Assembly (NCBI GenBank): GCA_028712885.1
Contig: JAQTPK010000005.1
Span: 1-64,000 of the forward strand
Origin: Syntrophales bacterium
GTDB lineage: Bacteria > Desulfobacterota > Syntrophia > Syntrophales > UBA4778
Length of the DNA: 64,000 bases
Direction: 5' to 3'
Shown piece after piece: positions 50,394 through 59,972 of the stretch (its first letter is position 1; the number at the start of each line of letters is the position of its first letter). Below the pieces are notes generated by a model. That model saw nothing but the letters and a program-made list of their open reading frames with translations, searched no databases and was not told where the DNA came from. The position numbers were made by a program, and so were the translations under genes.

Positions 50394-50618
50394 GTGAAGA
50401 AGGCATTGGCATTGATTTGCTCTTTGATGCTCGTCGTGGTTCTGGGATTCACGTTTGGCTGCAAGAAGGCTGAAGAGCCCAAAAAGCCCGAAGCTCCGGC
50501 TCCGGCTCCCGCGCCTGCTCCGGCTCCGGCACCTGCGGCTCCTGACAAGGCCCCGGCAGCGCCTGACAAGGCAGCGCCTGCGGCACCTGCAAAGCCGGCG
50601 GAAGCTCCAAAGAAGTAA
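50394..50618 (+). CDS. Small Ala/Pro-rich lipoprotein
   Basis: The 74-residue precursor has a Lys-rich start, a hydrophobic core (LALICSLMLVVVLGFTFG) and a lipobox cysteine at TFGC. The mature part is a PAPAPAPAPAPAPA run followed by APDKAPAAPDKAAPAAP, likely an extended spacer anchored in a membrane. The strong AAAGGAGGTGAAAG, its own promoter and a perfect terminator suggest a highly expressed gene of its own. No family function is known. Confidence 0.75.
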   Translation: MKKALALICSLMLVVVLGFTFGCKKAEEPKKPEAPAPAPAPAPAPAPAAPDKAPAAPDKAAPAAPAKPAEAPKK

Positions 50619-50644
50619 TACAGTACAAAACATGAAGGGTATAA

Positions 50645-50688
50645 ACGACCGAGCATCCAGACCCTGGATGCTCGGTCGTTTTTTTTGC
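50645..50688 (+). terminator. Terminator of the small lipoprotein gene
   Basis: ACGACCGAGCATCCAG, ACC and CTGGATGCTCGGTCGT form a 16-bp perfect stem followed by eight or more T. Its 3' end touches the palindromic element that begins at 50688. Confidence 0.93.
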
Positions 50689-50811
50689 TGACGGATTGAT
50701 AACGCCCATCGGTGGCGTTGCGCTTCGCCCCTCGGATGCTCACGTACGTTTTGGTACGCTGTGCTCCTCGGGGCTTGCGCGCCTTGCATCTGGACATTCT
50801 GAATCCGTCAG
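50688..50811. repeat. MITE-like palindromic element, copy 2
   Basis: CTGACGGATT (50688-50697) and AATCCGTCAG (50802-50811) are perfect terminal inverted arms. The core contains CCTCGGATGCTCACGTACG, GTACGCTGTGCTCCTCGGG and CCTTGCATC, shared with copy 1 at 30246, whereas the terminal arms differ from copy 1. No protein is encoded. Confidence 0.78.
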
Positions 50812-50833
50812 CCGGAAGAGATAGGATTCAGAA

Positions 50834-51721
50834 TTGATTTTATTCCGAAAAAGCTTACACAGGTCCTCAGTAATCCTCCTTTTGTTTTTCCTGTGTTTTT
50901 CGTGTGTGCCGCTGAAGGAGGTGCCGCCGGCGCCGAAGCCGGCGAAGGTTGCAGTGGTCCTTGGGGCTGGAGCTTCCAAAGGTTTTTCCCATATCGGTGT
51001 CCTGAAGGTACTGGAGGCTAACCGCGTTCCGGTCCACATGATAGTCGGGACGAGCGCCGGGAGTTTTGTCGGAAGCCTTTACGCGTACGGGTTCAGTGCG
51101 TATCAGCTCCAGAAAATGTCAATGTCGATGGAAAAAGGAGATATTGTCGATCTCAAGATGCCCGACAACGGCTTTATCCGCGGAGAAAAAATTGAGTCCT
51201 ATATCAACAATCTGATCCAGAATACCCCCATTGAAAAGCTGAGGGTTCCTTTCTACGCCGTAACCGCCGATCTGGCAAGCGGGCGGGAGGTAGTCTTCGG
51301 AACAGGCAATACCGGAACCGCGGTCCGGGCAAGCTGCTCGATCCCGGGCATTTTCCAGCCTGTGCGGATCGGGAACAGGATCTATGTGGACGGAGGCGTC
51401 GTCAGCCCCGTCGCGGTGAGGACGGCAAGGCGTTATGGCGCGGATGTCGTCATAGCTGTTGATATATCAGCGTTTGTCGAGAGTATTCCCCAGGGTACGA
51501 TCGAGACGCTGCTCCAGGCGGTCGATATAATGTATGCCCGAATCGGGTCCAATGAAACGGACGGAGCGGATGTAGTTATTCGCCCGAAAACCCGCCAGAT
51601 CGGGTCCGCTGATTTCAGCAAGCGGCATGAGGCCATTCTCGAAGGGGAGATGGCTGCTGCCGAGGCCATGCCGAAAATTCAGGCGATTATTTCAAAATTG
51701 CGCGCCGAAGGACGATTGTAA
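50834..51721 (+). CDS. Patatin-like phospholipase, lipoprotein
   Basis: The 295-residue protein has a signal peptide ending at a lipobox-like CFSC. It then has the patatin motifs: glycine-rich oxyanion loop LGAGASKGFSHIGVL, nucleophile elbow IVGTSAGSFVG (GxSxG) and the dyad Asp in YVDGGVVSPV. This supports lipid acyl hydrolase activity in the envelope, with a RssA-like fold. TTG 50834 gives the full signal peptide; the ribosome site is weak (AGGA). It is downstream of the palindromic element. Confidence 0.87.
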   Translation: MILFRKSLHRSSVILLLFFLCFSCVPLKEVPPAPKPAKVAVVLGAGASKGFSHIGVLKVLEANRVPVHMIVGTSAGSFVGSLYAYGFSAYQLQKMSMSMEKGDIVDLKMPDNGFIRGEKIESYINNLIQNTPIEKLRVPFYAVTADLASGREVVFGTGNTGTAVRASCSIPGIFQPVRIGNRIYVDGGVVSPVAVRTARRYGADVVIAVDISAFVESIPQGTIETLLQAVDIMYARIGSNETDGADVVIRPKTRQIGSADFSKRHEAILEGEMAAAEAMPKIQAIISKLRAEGRL

Positions 51722-51960
51722 ATATAGGTATTGGGCGTTGGGCATTGGGTATTGGGTATTAGGTATTTGTATTGGTATTGGGTAGGGTATTATAATTTTG
51801 TTAGCTAGTAATCATGTACATACCTTAAAGACTGGAAAAATTTTCCGCGGTCGCGCCTTTCCCGCAGTCCGGACGCAATAGACGCAACAGACGCAACAGA
51901 CTCGAGGTTTTTTCCCGCGTTCCGGAACCAAATGCCTGAAGCCCAATGCCTGATGCCTTG
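51722..51960. repeat. Composite word-repeat region
   Basis: GGTATTGGGCGTTGGGCATTGGGTATTGGG is followed by GACGCAATAGACGCAACAGACGCAACAGAC and ATGCCTGAAGCCCAATGCCTGATGCC. The first and last of these are imperfectly complementary, so the whole block could fold. No gene is supported between 51722 and 52067. Confidence 0.65.
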
Positions 51961-51972
51961 ATTTAAACTTCC

Positions 51973-52000
51973 TTGACAAAACGGCCGATATTCCTATTAT
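51973..52000 (+). promoter_or_regulatory. Promoter for the YtxH-domain gene
   Basis: TTGACA (51973-51978), a 16-bp spacer and TATTAT (51995-52000) make a near-consensus promoter 68 bp upstream of the ATG. Confidence 0.65.
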
Positions 52001-52067
52001 TATGTTCGATATCGCACGATCTGAATTCAGGGCGGCCATTACAAAGCGGCCCGTATAAGGAGGGGTT

Positions 52068-52448
52068 ATGGGAAGGGAAGCGGATTTTCTGAAAGGGGTT
52101 CTGGTGGGGGGCTTGATCGGGGCCGCTTTGGGCATTCTTTTCGCGCCGAAGAGCGGGAAAGAGACCAGGGAGGATATAGCCAGAAAAACGGAAGAACTGG
52201 TTACGAAGGCAAAGGAAGAATACGAGCGGAACCTCGAGAAAAGCAAAAAAGCTTACGATAACATGATGGTGCATTTTAAGAGCATCCAGTCGGAAGTTAA
52301 GAGGAAAGCGGAAGAAGTCCATGAGAAGCTCGATCACCTGGCTGATACGGGAAAGGAAGCCCTGGATGACAGCCGGAGCCGTCTGAAAAAAGCAGTTGAC
52401 GCCGGGATAGAGGCGTACAAGGAAGAAAAGGAACGCCAGAAGGCGTAA
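52068..52448 (+). CDS. YtxH-domain protein
   Basis: The 126-residue protein has an N-terminal glycine-rich membrane segment (LKGVLVGGLIGAALGILFAPKSGKETRE), the hallmark of YtxH, then a long charged coiled coil. Such proteins are general-stress-associated in Bacillus; in Gram-negatives the role is unknown. AAGGAGGGGTT precedes the ATG. A DUF948 protein gene follows, a common pairing. Confidence 0.85.
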   Translation: MGREADFLKGVLVGGLIGAALGILFAPKSGKETREDIARKTEELVTKAKEEYERNLEKSKKAYDNMMVHFKSIQSEVKRKAEEVHEKLDHLADTGKEALDDSRSRLKKAVDAGIEAYKEEKERQKA

Positions 52449-52449
52449 A

Positions 52450-52560
52450 GGAACGGCGTTAGTCGGTAGGCTTTAGGCATTGGGCATACAGAAGCCAAGT
52501 CGATCTCGTAAGTATCCCAACGCCAAACGCCTGACGCCCAACGCCTGAATTCTCAAGAGG
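52450..52560. repeat. Word-repeat segment (GGCTTTAGGCATTGGGCAT / CCCAACGCCAAACGCCTGACGCCC)
   Basis: GGCGTTAGTCGGTAGGCTTTAGGCATTGGGC is partly complementary to CCCAACGCCAAACGCCTGACGCCCAACGCC. It sits between two genes that probably form one operon. Confidence 0.6.
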
Positions 52561-52566
52561 AGATTT

Positions 52567-52944
52567 ATGGACTGGGAGATAAGCCTTACCATCATCAGCC
52601 TGTCGTTTTTTCTGCTGACGCTGTTTGTCGCATTTTTTATACTGCAGGTACTTAAGACAGCCAGGAATATCGAAGCCATTCTGGAAATGATCAACGGGAA
52701 GCTCCCGGGCATTCTCTCCGATATCAAGGAGGTAACGGGAAATCTGACGGCCTCCTCCGTCATGTTGAAAGCCGGGATCGAAGGATTGACAACGGCGCTC
52801 GGCCGGGTCAGGCAGATTACCAGTATGGTCGATACCGCTATCCGCCCCGGGATTGAAACGCCTGTTTTGAGCCTGCTCAAGAACGCCGGCGCGATCCGTA
52901 AAGGCATTCAAATATTTCTCAAGACTCTGGGCAAAAAAGGCTGA
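52567..52944 (+). CDS. DUF948-like membrane-anchored coiled-coil protein
   Basis: The 125-residue protein has an N-terminal membrane span (ISLTIISLSFFLLTLFVAFFIL) and a helical body (NIEAILEMINGKLPGILSDIKEVTGNL, ASSVMLKAGIEGLTTAL), which fits DUF948. Its function is unknown. AAGAGGAGATTT precedes the ATG. A terminator follows at 52968. Confidence 0.75.
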   Translation: MDWEISLTIISLSFFLLTLFVAFFILQVLKTARNIEAILEMINGKLPGILSDIKEVTGNLTASSVMLKAGIEGLTTALGRVRQITSMVDTAIRPGIETPVLSLLKNAGAIRKGIQIFLKTLGKKG

Positions 52945-52967
52945 GCTGCCTCAATCCGCTGTTCATA

Positions 52968-52988
52968 CCCCGTCACCGGGGTTTTTTT
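52968..52988 (+). terminator. Terminator after the DUF948 gene
   Basis: CCCCG, TCAC and CGGGG followed by seven T. The stem is short but the T-run is strong. Confidence 0.7.
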
Positions 52989-53016
52989 ATTTTTCGAATC
53001 GGACATCCTTCGGATA

Positions 53017-53832
53017 ATGATGGACCGCAACAGCTTCGGGAAAAAAAGCGCAGCCGATGCGCTGGTCGAGCTCCTCGACGTCATCCGGATTTTGAGATCT
53101 CCGGATAAGGGGTGCCCATGGGATATCCGCCAGCGGAAAGAGGACGCAGCAAAATACCTCCTCGAAGAGGCGCATGAGGTTCTTGACGCCGTTTACGGCG
53201 GAACGGCCGCCGACCTGCGGGAAGAACTGGGAGACCTCCTGTTTCAGATCCTATTTCTGTCGAGGATGGCTGAGGAATCAGGGGAATTCGACGCTTCGGA
53301 CGTAATTTCGGAAGTTACCCGAAAAATGATCCGGAGGCACGAGCACGTATTCGGAGATGCAAAAGTCCGCGACGTCGGCGAGATCAAGCGCAACTGGGAA
53401 AAGATCAAGCGGGAGGTGGAGAAGAAAGACAGGGGCGGAAAACTGTCCCGGATTTCCCCCTCTCTGCCTTCCCTCTTGCGCGCCCAGAAGATTACCGAGG
53501 AAGCATCCCGGGTCGGGTTCGACTGGACGGACGTGAATGACGTGCTGGCGAAAATTGAAGAAGAAACGCGCGAGCTCAGGGAAGCACTGGAAACAGGCGA
53601 AAAGCGGCATGTGGAGGGAGAAATCGGGGATATCCTCCTTTCCGTGGTAAACCTCAGCCGTTTCGCCGGCGTGGACGCCGAAGGCGCTCTGAGGTCCTCT
53701 CTGCTTAAATTCATATCCCGTTTCGGTTATATCGAAGAACGGCTGAAGGAGCGGGGACTGACTCCCGAACAGGCGGGGCTGGAGGAAATGGACCGGCTCT
53801 GGGAGGAGTCGAAATCAGGTGACGGCGAATGA
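53017..53832 (+). CDS. mazG: Nucleoside triphosphate pyrophosphohydrolase MazG
   Basis: The 271-residue length is standard for the two-domain MazG. The first domain carries CPWDIRQ, LLEEAHEVLDAV and LREELGDLLFQILF; the second has KIEEETRELREAL and EIGDILLSVVN. The enzyme hydrolyses NTPs to NMP and pyrophosphate, clearing aberrant nucleotides. Its stop overlaps the DUF2065 start (ATGA). Confidence 0.95.
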   Translation: MMDRNSFGKKSAADALVELLDVIRILRSPDKGCPWDIRQRKEDAAKYLLEEAHEVLDAVYGGTAADLREELGDLLFQILFLSRMAEESGEFDASDVISEVTRKMIRRHEHVFGDAKVRDVGEIKRNWEKIKREVEKKDRGGKLSRISPSLPSLLRAQKITEEASRVGFDWTDVNDVLAKIEEETRELREALETGEKRHVEGEIGDILLSVVNLSRFAGVDAEGALRSSLLKFISRFGYIEERLKERGLTPEQAGLEEMDRLWEESKSGDGE

Positions 53833-54014
53833 GGATCTTTATCTGCGCACTCGGACTTTATCTGATATTGGAAGGCCTGCCGTACTTCGCTTTTCCCGGC
53901 CGGATCAAGTCGGTCCTGGCGCAGATAGGCGAGATGCCGGAAGGTACGCTCCGCCTGTTCGGATTTTTCGCCATGATCGCGGGGCTGGCTATGGTTTATT
54001 TCGGCACGCGATAA
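53829..54014 (+). CDS. DUF2065 small membrane protein
   Basis: The 61-residue protein has two hydrophobic helices (FICALGLYLILEGLPYFAF and LFGFFAMIAGLAMVYFG), typical of DUF2065 (YjeT-like). Function is unknown. It is translationally coupled to mazG through a 4-bp overlap. Confidence 0.85.
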   Translation: MRIFICALGLYLILEGLPYFAFPGRIKSVLAQIGEMPEGTLRLFGFFAMIAGLAMVYFGTR

Positions 54015-54082
54015 CAGCCTGCAACATCTTTTACTTTGGATCGGGTATTACTTGATATTCGGACTGACCCCATGTGTTTGAT

Positions 54083-55114
54083 ATGAAAACTGAGGAGTTT
54101 GATTACAAATTTGATCCGGACCTGATTGCGCAGGAGCCTGCAGAGCAGAGGGACAAGTCCAGAATGATGGTCCTGGACAGGTCCCTCGATCCGGTTGCAC
54201 ACGATTGTTTTTATAATCTCCCCCGGTATCTGGAATGCGGGGATGTCCTTGTCCTCAATGATTCGAAAGTCGTGCCTGCGCTTCTGTCGGGGCGGAAGGG
54301 AGCGGGGGCCGCAGCGGGGGCAAAGATCGAAATGCTGCTCCTCTCGAAAAAGGGACCCCTGGTCTGGGAAGTTCTTCTCAAGCCCGCAAAGCGCGCGGCC
54401 CCGGGAACAGCCGTTTGGTTCGACGACGGATCGCGGGCGGAAATCATCAGCCGTGTTACGGATAAGAAATGGCTGGTGGAATTCCAGGTCGGCGATTTCG
54501 ATTCCTTTCTGCGCAGGTGCGGTCTGGCCCCGCTCCCTCCTTATATCCGGCGGGGGGGCAGGCGGAGCGCGCCGCGGGACATCGAGCGGTACCAGACGGT
54601 TTATGCGGCGAAGCCGGGTTCCATCGCCGCTCCGACGGCGGGGCTGCACTTCACGGAGAAGACGATTCGCGACCTGAGGGGTCGCGGGGTAAGCGTGACG
54701 GCCGTGACGCTCCATGTCGGTTTAGGGACCTTTATCCCGATAGAGGAGGAAATAGTCGAAGACCATCGGATGGAAGAGGAGAATTATGAGATCTCCGCTG
54801 AAGCTGCGGGGGAAATCAACGCCGCGAAGAGAATTGTTGCGGTCGGGACGACATCGGCGAGAGTTCTTGAATCCGCCGTGGACGGCGCGGGCCGGGTCCG
54901 CGCCGGAAGCGGGGCTACGGACCTTTTCATCTATCCGGGATACAGATTCAGGAAAACGGATGCGCTCCTGACAAATTTTCACCTTCCGAAATCTTCGCTG
55001 TTTCTCCTGGCGTGCGCCTTCACCGGCACGGAACGGATAAAAGCGGCGTATCGGGAGGCGATTGAGCGAAGATACAGGTTCTACAGCTATGGGGATTGTA
55101 TGCTGATTCTGTAG
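54083..55114 (+). CDS. queA: S-adenosylmethionine:tRNA ribosyltransferase-isomerase
   Basis: The 343-residue enzyme converts 7-aminomethyl-7-deazaguanine in tRNA to epoxyqueuosine using SAM. It starts KTEEFDYKFDPDLIAQEPAEQRDKSRMM and has RYQTVYA, GSIAAPTAGLHFT, LHVGLGTFIPI and TNFHLPKSSLFLL, all diagnostic. ATG 54083 is preferred over GTG 54074 by comparison with family starts. It precedes tgt, the base-exchange step of the same pathway. Confidence 0.95.
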   Translation: MKTEEFDYKFDPDLIAQEPAEQRDKSRMMVLDRSLDPVAHDCFYNLPRYLECGDVLVLNDSKVVPALLSGRKGAGAAAGAKIEMLLLSKKGPLVWEVLLKPAKRAAPGTAVWFDDGSRAEIISRVTDKKWLVEFQVGDFDSFLRRCGLAPLPPYIRRGGRRSAPRDIERYQTVYAAKPGSIAAPTAGLHFTEKTIRDLRGRGVSVTAVTLHVGLGTFIPIEEEIVEDHRMEEENYEISAEAAGEINAAKRIVAVGTTSARVLESAVDGAGRVRAGSGATDLFIYPGYRFRKTDALLTNFHLPKSSLFLLACAFTGTERIKAAYREAIERRYRFYSYGDCMLIL

Positions 55115-55309
55115 GCGTCAGGTGTCAGGCGTCGGGCATTGGGAAAAATCCCAAACCCAAGCACCAAATCCCAAACAAATCCAAAACTCAAAATTCAAAT
55201 AAACAAAAACAAGCAGCAGTTCCAATGAATCTTTCGAATTTTGAATTTCGATATTGTACATTGTTTGGGATTTGGCGCTTGGAGCTTGGGATTTAAACAA
55301 AAAAAATCG
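55113..55309. repeat. Word-repeat hairpin between queA and tgt
   Basis: GGCGTCAGGTGTCAGGCGTCGGGCATTGGG is followed by AAATCCCAAACCCAAGCACCAAATCCCAAAC. The latter pairs with GTTTGGGATTTGGCGCTTGGAGCTTGGGATTT near the right end, making a stem of about 30 bp with a few mismatches. Confidence 0.75.
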
Positions 55310-55332
55310 ATCGATATTTGATCATTAACTGA

Positions 55333-56496
<1,164 letters not shown>

Positions 56497-56500
56497 TTCA

Positions 56501-56821
56501 ATGGTGGAGATGGCGTATGCGATGGGCGGAGCGCCGGGGAGCGGGGGAGCGGAATCGGGATTCATGCAGATCCTGATGTTTCTGGCTATTTTCGTGATCT
56601 TCTATTTTCTCCTGATCAGGCCGCAGCAGAAGAAGCAGAAAGAGTTGAAGAATATGCTCGGCAATCTGAAGCACGGAGACACGGTGATCACGACGGGAGG
56701 CCTGTACGGAAAGGTTACCGGTCTTACGGAAGCCGTCGTCACGCTGGAGATAGCTGATAAGGTCAAAGTCAAAGTCTCACGAGGCCATATTGCAGCAGTG
56801 GCCCAGAAGACGGAAGAATAA
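56501..56821 (+). CDS. yajC: Preprotein translocase accessory subunit YajC
   Basis: The 106-residue protein has one membrane helix (FMQILMFLAIFVIFYFLLI), RPQQKKQKE and MLGNLKHGDTVITTGGLYGKV, the YajC signature. YajC associates with SecDF in the Sec translocon. AAGGAGGTAATTC precedes the ATG. It is followed by secD and secF. Confidence 0.95.
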   Translation: MVEMAYAMGGAPGSGGAESGFMQILMFLAIFVIFYFLLIRPQQKKQKELKNMLGNLKHGDTVITTGGLYGKVTGLTEAVVTLEIADKVKVKVSRGHIAAVAQKTEE

Positions 56822-56865
56822 AAGCTGGCCGGAATTTCCGGGCAGCCGTCGTGAAAGGGATGCCG

Positions 56866-58467
56866 ATGTTTAAAGGTCTCGGAATAAGGACCCTGATTAC
56901 GGTCATTGTCGTGGGGGTCGCGGCCGTTTTCTTTCTTCCGACCGTTATCCCCGAAATTCCTTCCGGGCTCCAATCATTCCTGCCGAAAGAAAAGATTCAC
57001 CTCGGGCTCGATCTCCAGGGGGGAATGCATCTTACCCTGGAAGTGGATACCGCCAAGGCGGTGGAGAGCGAGATCGAGAGGATAACCAATGAGCTTCGGG
57101 ATACGTTAATGGACAAGCGGGTCCGCTTCCGCGGACTCGAAAAGGCGCAGGGGGACTCGATTTCCCTGGAACTGCCGGGCAAGGAGGCGAGCGATGCGCT
57201 GACGCGAGTCCTACGGGACAGCTATCCTGACCTGGAGATAAAGTCTTCGAGCTTCGTGGAAGGAAGGGAGCGCATCCTGCTGAAGCTGAAGGAGGCCAGG
57301 GCGGAGCAGATCCGCAAAGCGGCGGTAGATCAGAGCCTCGAAACCATCCGGAACCGCATCGACCAGTTCGGCGTAACCGAGCCGGAGATAGTGCCGCAGG
57401 CGGACAACCGCATTATGATCCAGCTGCCCGGGATAAAAGATCCCCGGCGCGCAGTAAACCTGATCGGCAAAACGGCTCTCCTTGAATTCAAGCTTGTCGA
57501 CGAAGAGGGGAATGTCGAGGAAGCGCTGCGCGGCAATATCCCTCCCGGGGACATCATTCTGTACGGCTCCGTGGACGAGAAGGGAACGGGCAGGAGGGCC
57601 CGTGTTCCATACCTGCTCAAGGGGAGAACGCTTCTGACGGGGTCGTCCATCGAAAAGGCGGAAGTGAAGATCAGCGACCGTTTCGGTGAGCCTTATGTCG
57701 CGATCAAGTTCAATTCGCAGGGGGCGAGGGATTTCGACCGGATCACGGCGGAAAACGTGAAAAGAAGGCTGGCCATTGTTCTTGACGATTCCGTATATTC
57801 GGCGCCGGTGATCCAGGAGAGGATTTCGGGAGGGGAAGCGCAGATCACCGGGCGCTTCACGACGGAGGAAGCTGCCGATTTGGCCATAGTCCTCCGGGCG
57901 GGCGCCCTTCCTGCTCCGGTCAAAATCCTGGAACAGATTACCGTCGGTCCCTCGCTGGGACAGGATTCCATCGACCAGGGGATCCTTTCAACGATCCTGG
58001 GCGGGCTGCTTGTGGTTATCTTCATGATCTGGTATTACCGTTTGTCCGGCGCCGTCGCCAATCTGGCGCTCGTGCTGAACCTCGTGATCATTCTCGGCGT
58101 TCTTGCCATGTTCAGGGCGACGCTGACGCTGCCCGGCATAGCGGGGATGGTCCTCACGATCGGTATGGCGGTGGACGCAAACGTGCTCATTTTCGAGCGG
58201 ACGCGGGAGGAACTGCGCACGGGGAAAACCCCCCGGGCGGCGATAGAGGCGGGGTACACGAAAGCCTTTCTGGCGATTTTCGATTCCAATGTGACGACTC
58301 TGATCGCCGCCGCCTTTCTTTTCCAGTTCGGCACCGGGCCTATCAAGGGGTTTGCGGTCACGCTCTTCATCGGCCTGATTGCGAGCATGTTCACCGCAAT
58401 TTTCGTGACGCGAATCATCTTCGACTATTTCCTCTGGAAGAAGAAAATCAAGACCCTCAGCATCTGA
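56866..58467 (+). CDS. secD: Protein translocase subunit SecD
   Basis: The 533-residue membrane protein has the SecD order: first helix, the LGLDLQGGMHL motif, the large periplasmic P1 head (about 60-330, with RNRIDQFGVTEPEI), then five helices with GMAVDANVLIFERTREEL and DSNVTTLIAA. It uses the proton-motive force to help export. ATG 56866 is favoured by AAAGGG at the right distance, rather than GTG 56851. Confidence 0.96.
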   Translation: MFKGLGIRTLITVIVVGVAAVFFLPTVIPEIPSGLQSFLPKEKIHLGLDLQGGMHLTLEVDTAKAVESEIERITNELRDTLMDKRVRFRGLEKAQGDSISLELPGKEASDALTRVLRDSYPDLEIKSSSFVEGRERILLKLKEARAEQIRKAAVDQSLETIRNRIDQFGVTEPEIVPQADNRIMIQLPGIKDPRRAVNLIGKTALLEFKLVDEEGNVEEALRGNIPPGDIILYGSVDEKGTGRRARVPYLLKGRTLLTGSSIEKAEVKISDRFGEPYVAIKFNSQGARDFDRITAENVKRRLAIVLDDSVYSAPVIQERISGGEAQITGRFTTEEAADLAIVLRAGALPAPVKILEQITVGPSLGQDSIDQGILSTILGGLLVVIFMIWYYRLSGAVANLALVLNLVIILGVLAMFRATLTLPGIAGMVLTIGMAVDANVLIFERTREELRTGKTPRAAIEAGYTKAFLAIFDSNVTTLIAAAFLFQFGTGPIKGFAVTLFIGLIASMFTAIFVTRIIFDYFLWKKKIKTLSI

Positions 58468-58500
58468 ACGGGTCGGCAAAAGACGCGGAGAAGAAAATAA

Positions 58501-59418
58501 ATGCAGATACTGAAGAGAGAGACCCAGATCGATTTTGCGGCCAAGATGAAGTTTGCCGCAATTCTGTCTCTGGCAGTGATTATTACGGGGATTATTTCGC
58601 TGATTTACCATGGCGGTCCGCGTCTCGGAATAGAATTTTCCGGCGGAACCGTGGCCCAGATCCGTTTCCAGGAGGCGGCCGCAACGGACCAGGTGAGAAG
58701 CGCGCTGGACAAGGGGGGATTCGAAAACAGCGACGTCCAGCAGATAGGCGCGACGACGAGCAATGAATTCCTGGTCCGGATCGATGTCGCGCCTTCGGAC
58801 CTGCGTGGCATGCAGGACAGGATCGAGGGAGCAATGGAAGCGGCGTTCGGCGCGGGGAAATACGAAATCCGGAGAATGGAAGCGATCGGTCCGAAAGTGG
58901 GCCGGGATATGACCCGGAAGGGCATATGGGCTCTGACGCTTTCCCTGATCGCCATCCTCGTGTATGTCTCGATCCGGTTCGAATTCAGCTACGCCCTGGG
59001 CGGAATCGTCGCCCTTTTTCATGACGTGCTGATCACGGTCGGGGTCTTCTCCCTTCTCGGCAAGGAATTCACTCTCCAGATCGTCGCCGCTCTCCTGACG
59101 ATCATCGGTTATTCCATCAATGATACGATCGTCATCTTCGACCGGGTAAGGGAAAATCTCAAGAAGGGGTCAAAGCGGAATCTGCGGGACATCATAAACC
59201 TGAGCGTCAACCAGACACTCAGCCGCACTATCCTCACCTCTCTGACCGTATTTTTCGTGCTTTTGGCCCTTTACGCGCTCGGGGGTCCCGTCATCCATGA
59301 TTTTGCCTTCGCGCTGCTGATCGGCACGGTTGCGGGCGTGTATTCGACGGTCTTCATTGCGAGCCCCCTCGTGCTCGCATGGGAATCCCTGGTCTCCCGC
59401 AGAAGGAGGCGGAAATAG
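58501..59418 (+). CDS. secF: Protein translocase subunit SecF
   Basis: The 305-residue partner of SecD shows GIEFSGGTVAQI, a periplasmic region of about 100 residues, IRFEFSYALGGIVALFHDVLITVG, and YSINDTIVIFDRVREN, the SecF signature. GCGGAGAAGAAAAT precedes the ATG. It ends with a basic RRRRK tail. Confidence 0.96.
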   Translation: MQILKRETQIDFAAKMKFAAILSLAVIITGIISLIYHGGPRLGIEFSGGTVAQIRFQEAAATDQVRSALDKGGFENSDVQQIGATTSNEFLVRIDVAPSDLRGMQDRIEGAMEAAFGAGKYEIRRMEAIGPKVGRDMTRKGIWALTLSLIAILVYVSIRFEFSYALGGIVALFHDVLITVGVFSLLGKEFTLQIVAALLTIIGYSINDTIVIFDRVRENLKKGSKRNLRDIINLSVNQTLSRTILTSLTVFFVLLALYALGGPVIHDFAFALLIGTVAGVYSTVFIASPLVLAWESLVSRRRRRK

Positions 59419-59419
59419 A

Positions 59420-59932
59420 TTGTCTCCTCTTGAAGCCACGGGATTTACGGCTTTCATTCTCATTGTGCTGCTCGGGCTTTTTTCCACCCTGTTCGGATTT
59501 CCGGGAACGGTGCTCATTCTGGGCGCATCGATCGTCTTTGCCCTGGCAACCGGGTTTCAGGCGATCGGTCTGAAGATTATCTTCATCCTGATCCTCATCT
59601 CCGTAGCCGCTGAATCCCTGGAGTTCCTGATGGGAGTAACGGGTGCGGGGAGAATAGGTTCTTCCCGCGGCGGGACGACCGCTTCCCTGACCGGGGCTGT
59701 TATCGGGGCCGTCCTGCTGACGCCGTTCTTTTTCGGGCTGGGGACTCTGACGGGGGGGCTGCTCGGCGGGATATCCGGCCTGCTGATGGTGGAAATAAAT
59801 TCGCAGCTGAAACTCAAGCCCGCCGCGAGGGACAGCTACAAGACGCTCCTCGGAAGGGTTATGGGACTCTTCGCAAAAAGCTTTTTTGCCCTGATCATGG
59901 CCGTAATCGTGCTGACGGCCATATATTCCTGA
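59420..59932 (+). CDS. DUF456 membrane protein
   Basis: The 170-residue protein has five or so hydrophobic helices, several glycine-rich (TGAVIGAVLLTPFFFGLGTLTGGLLGGISG), typical of DUF456. The start is TTG 59420, 1 bp after the secF stop, with AGGAGGCGGA upstream; the track's 59330 start overlaps secF and is not used. Function is unknown. Confidence 0.83.
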   Translation: MSPLEATGFTAFILIVLLGLFSTLFGFPGTVLILGASIVFALATGFQAIGLKIIFILILISVAAESLEFLMGVTGAGRIGSSRGGTTASLTGAVIGAVLLTPFFFGLGTLTGGLLGGISGLLMVEINSQLKLKPAARDSYKTLLGRVMGLFAKSFFALIMAVIVLTAIYS

Positions 59933-59972
59933 AAGGGACTCTCCCTCTACAGGGAGCAACAGGTTTATTAAC

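Noticed and set aside
50273-50797. 174-residue minus-strand ORF resembling the one at 30129-30413
   Set aside because: The similarity comes from the shared palindromic element core and from antisense of the PAPAPA lipoprotein, not from a gene.
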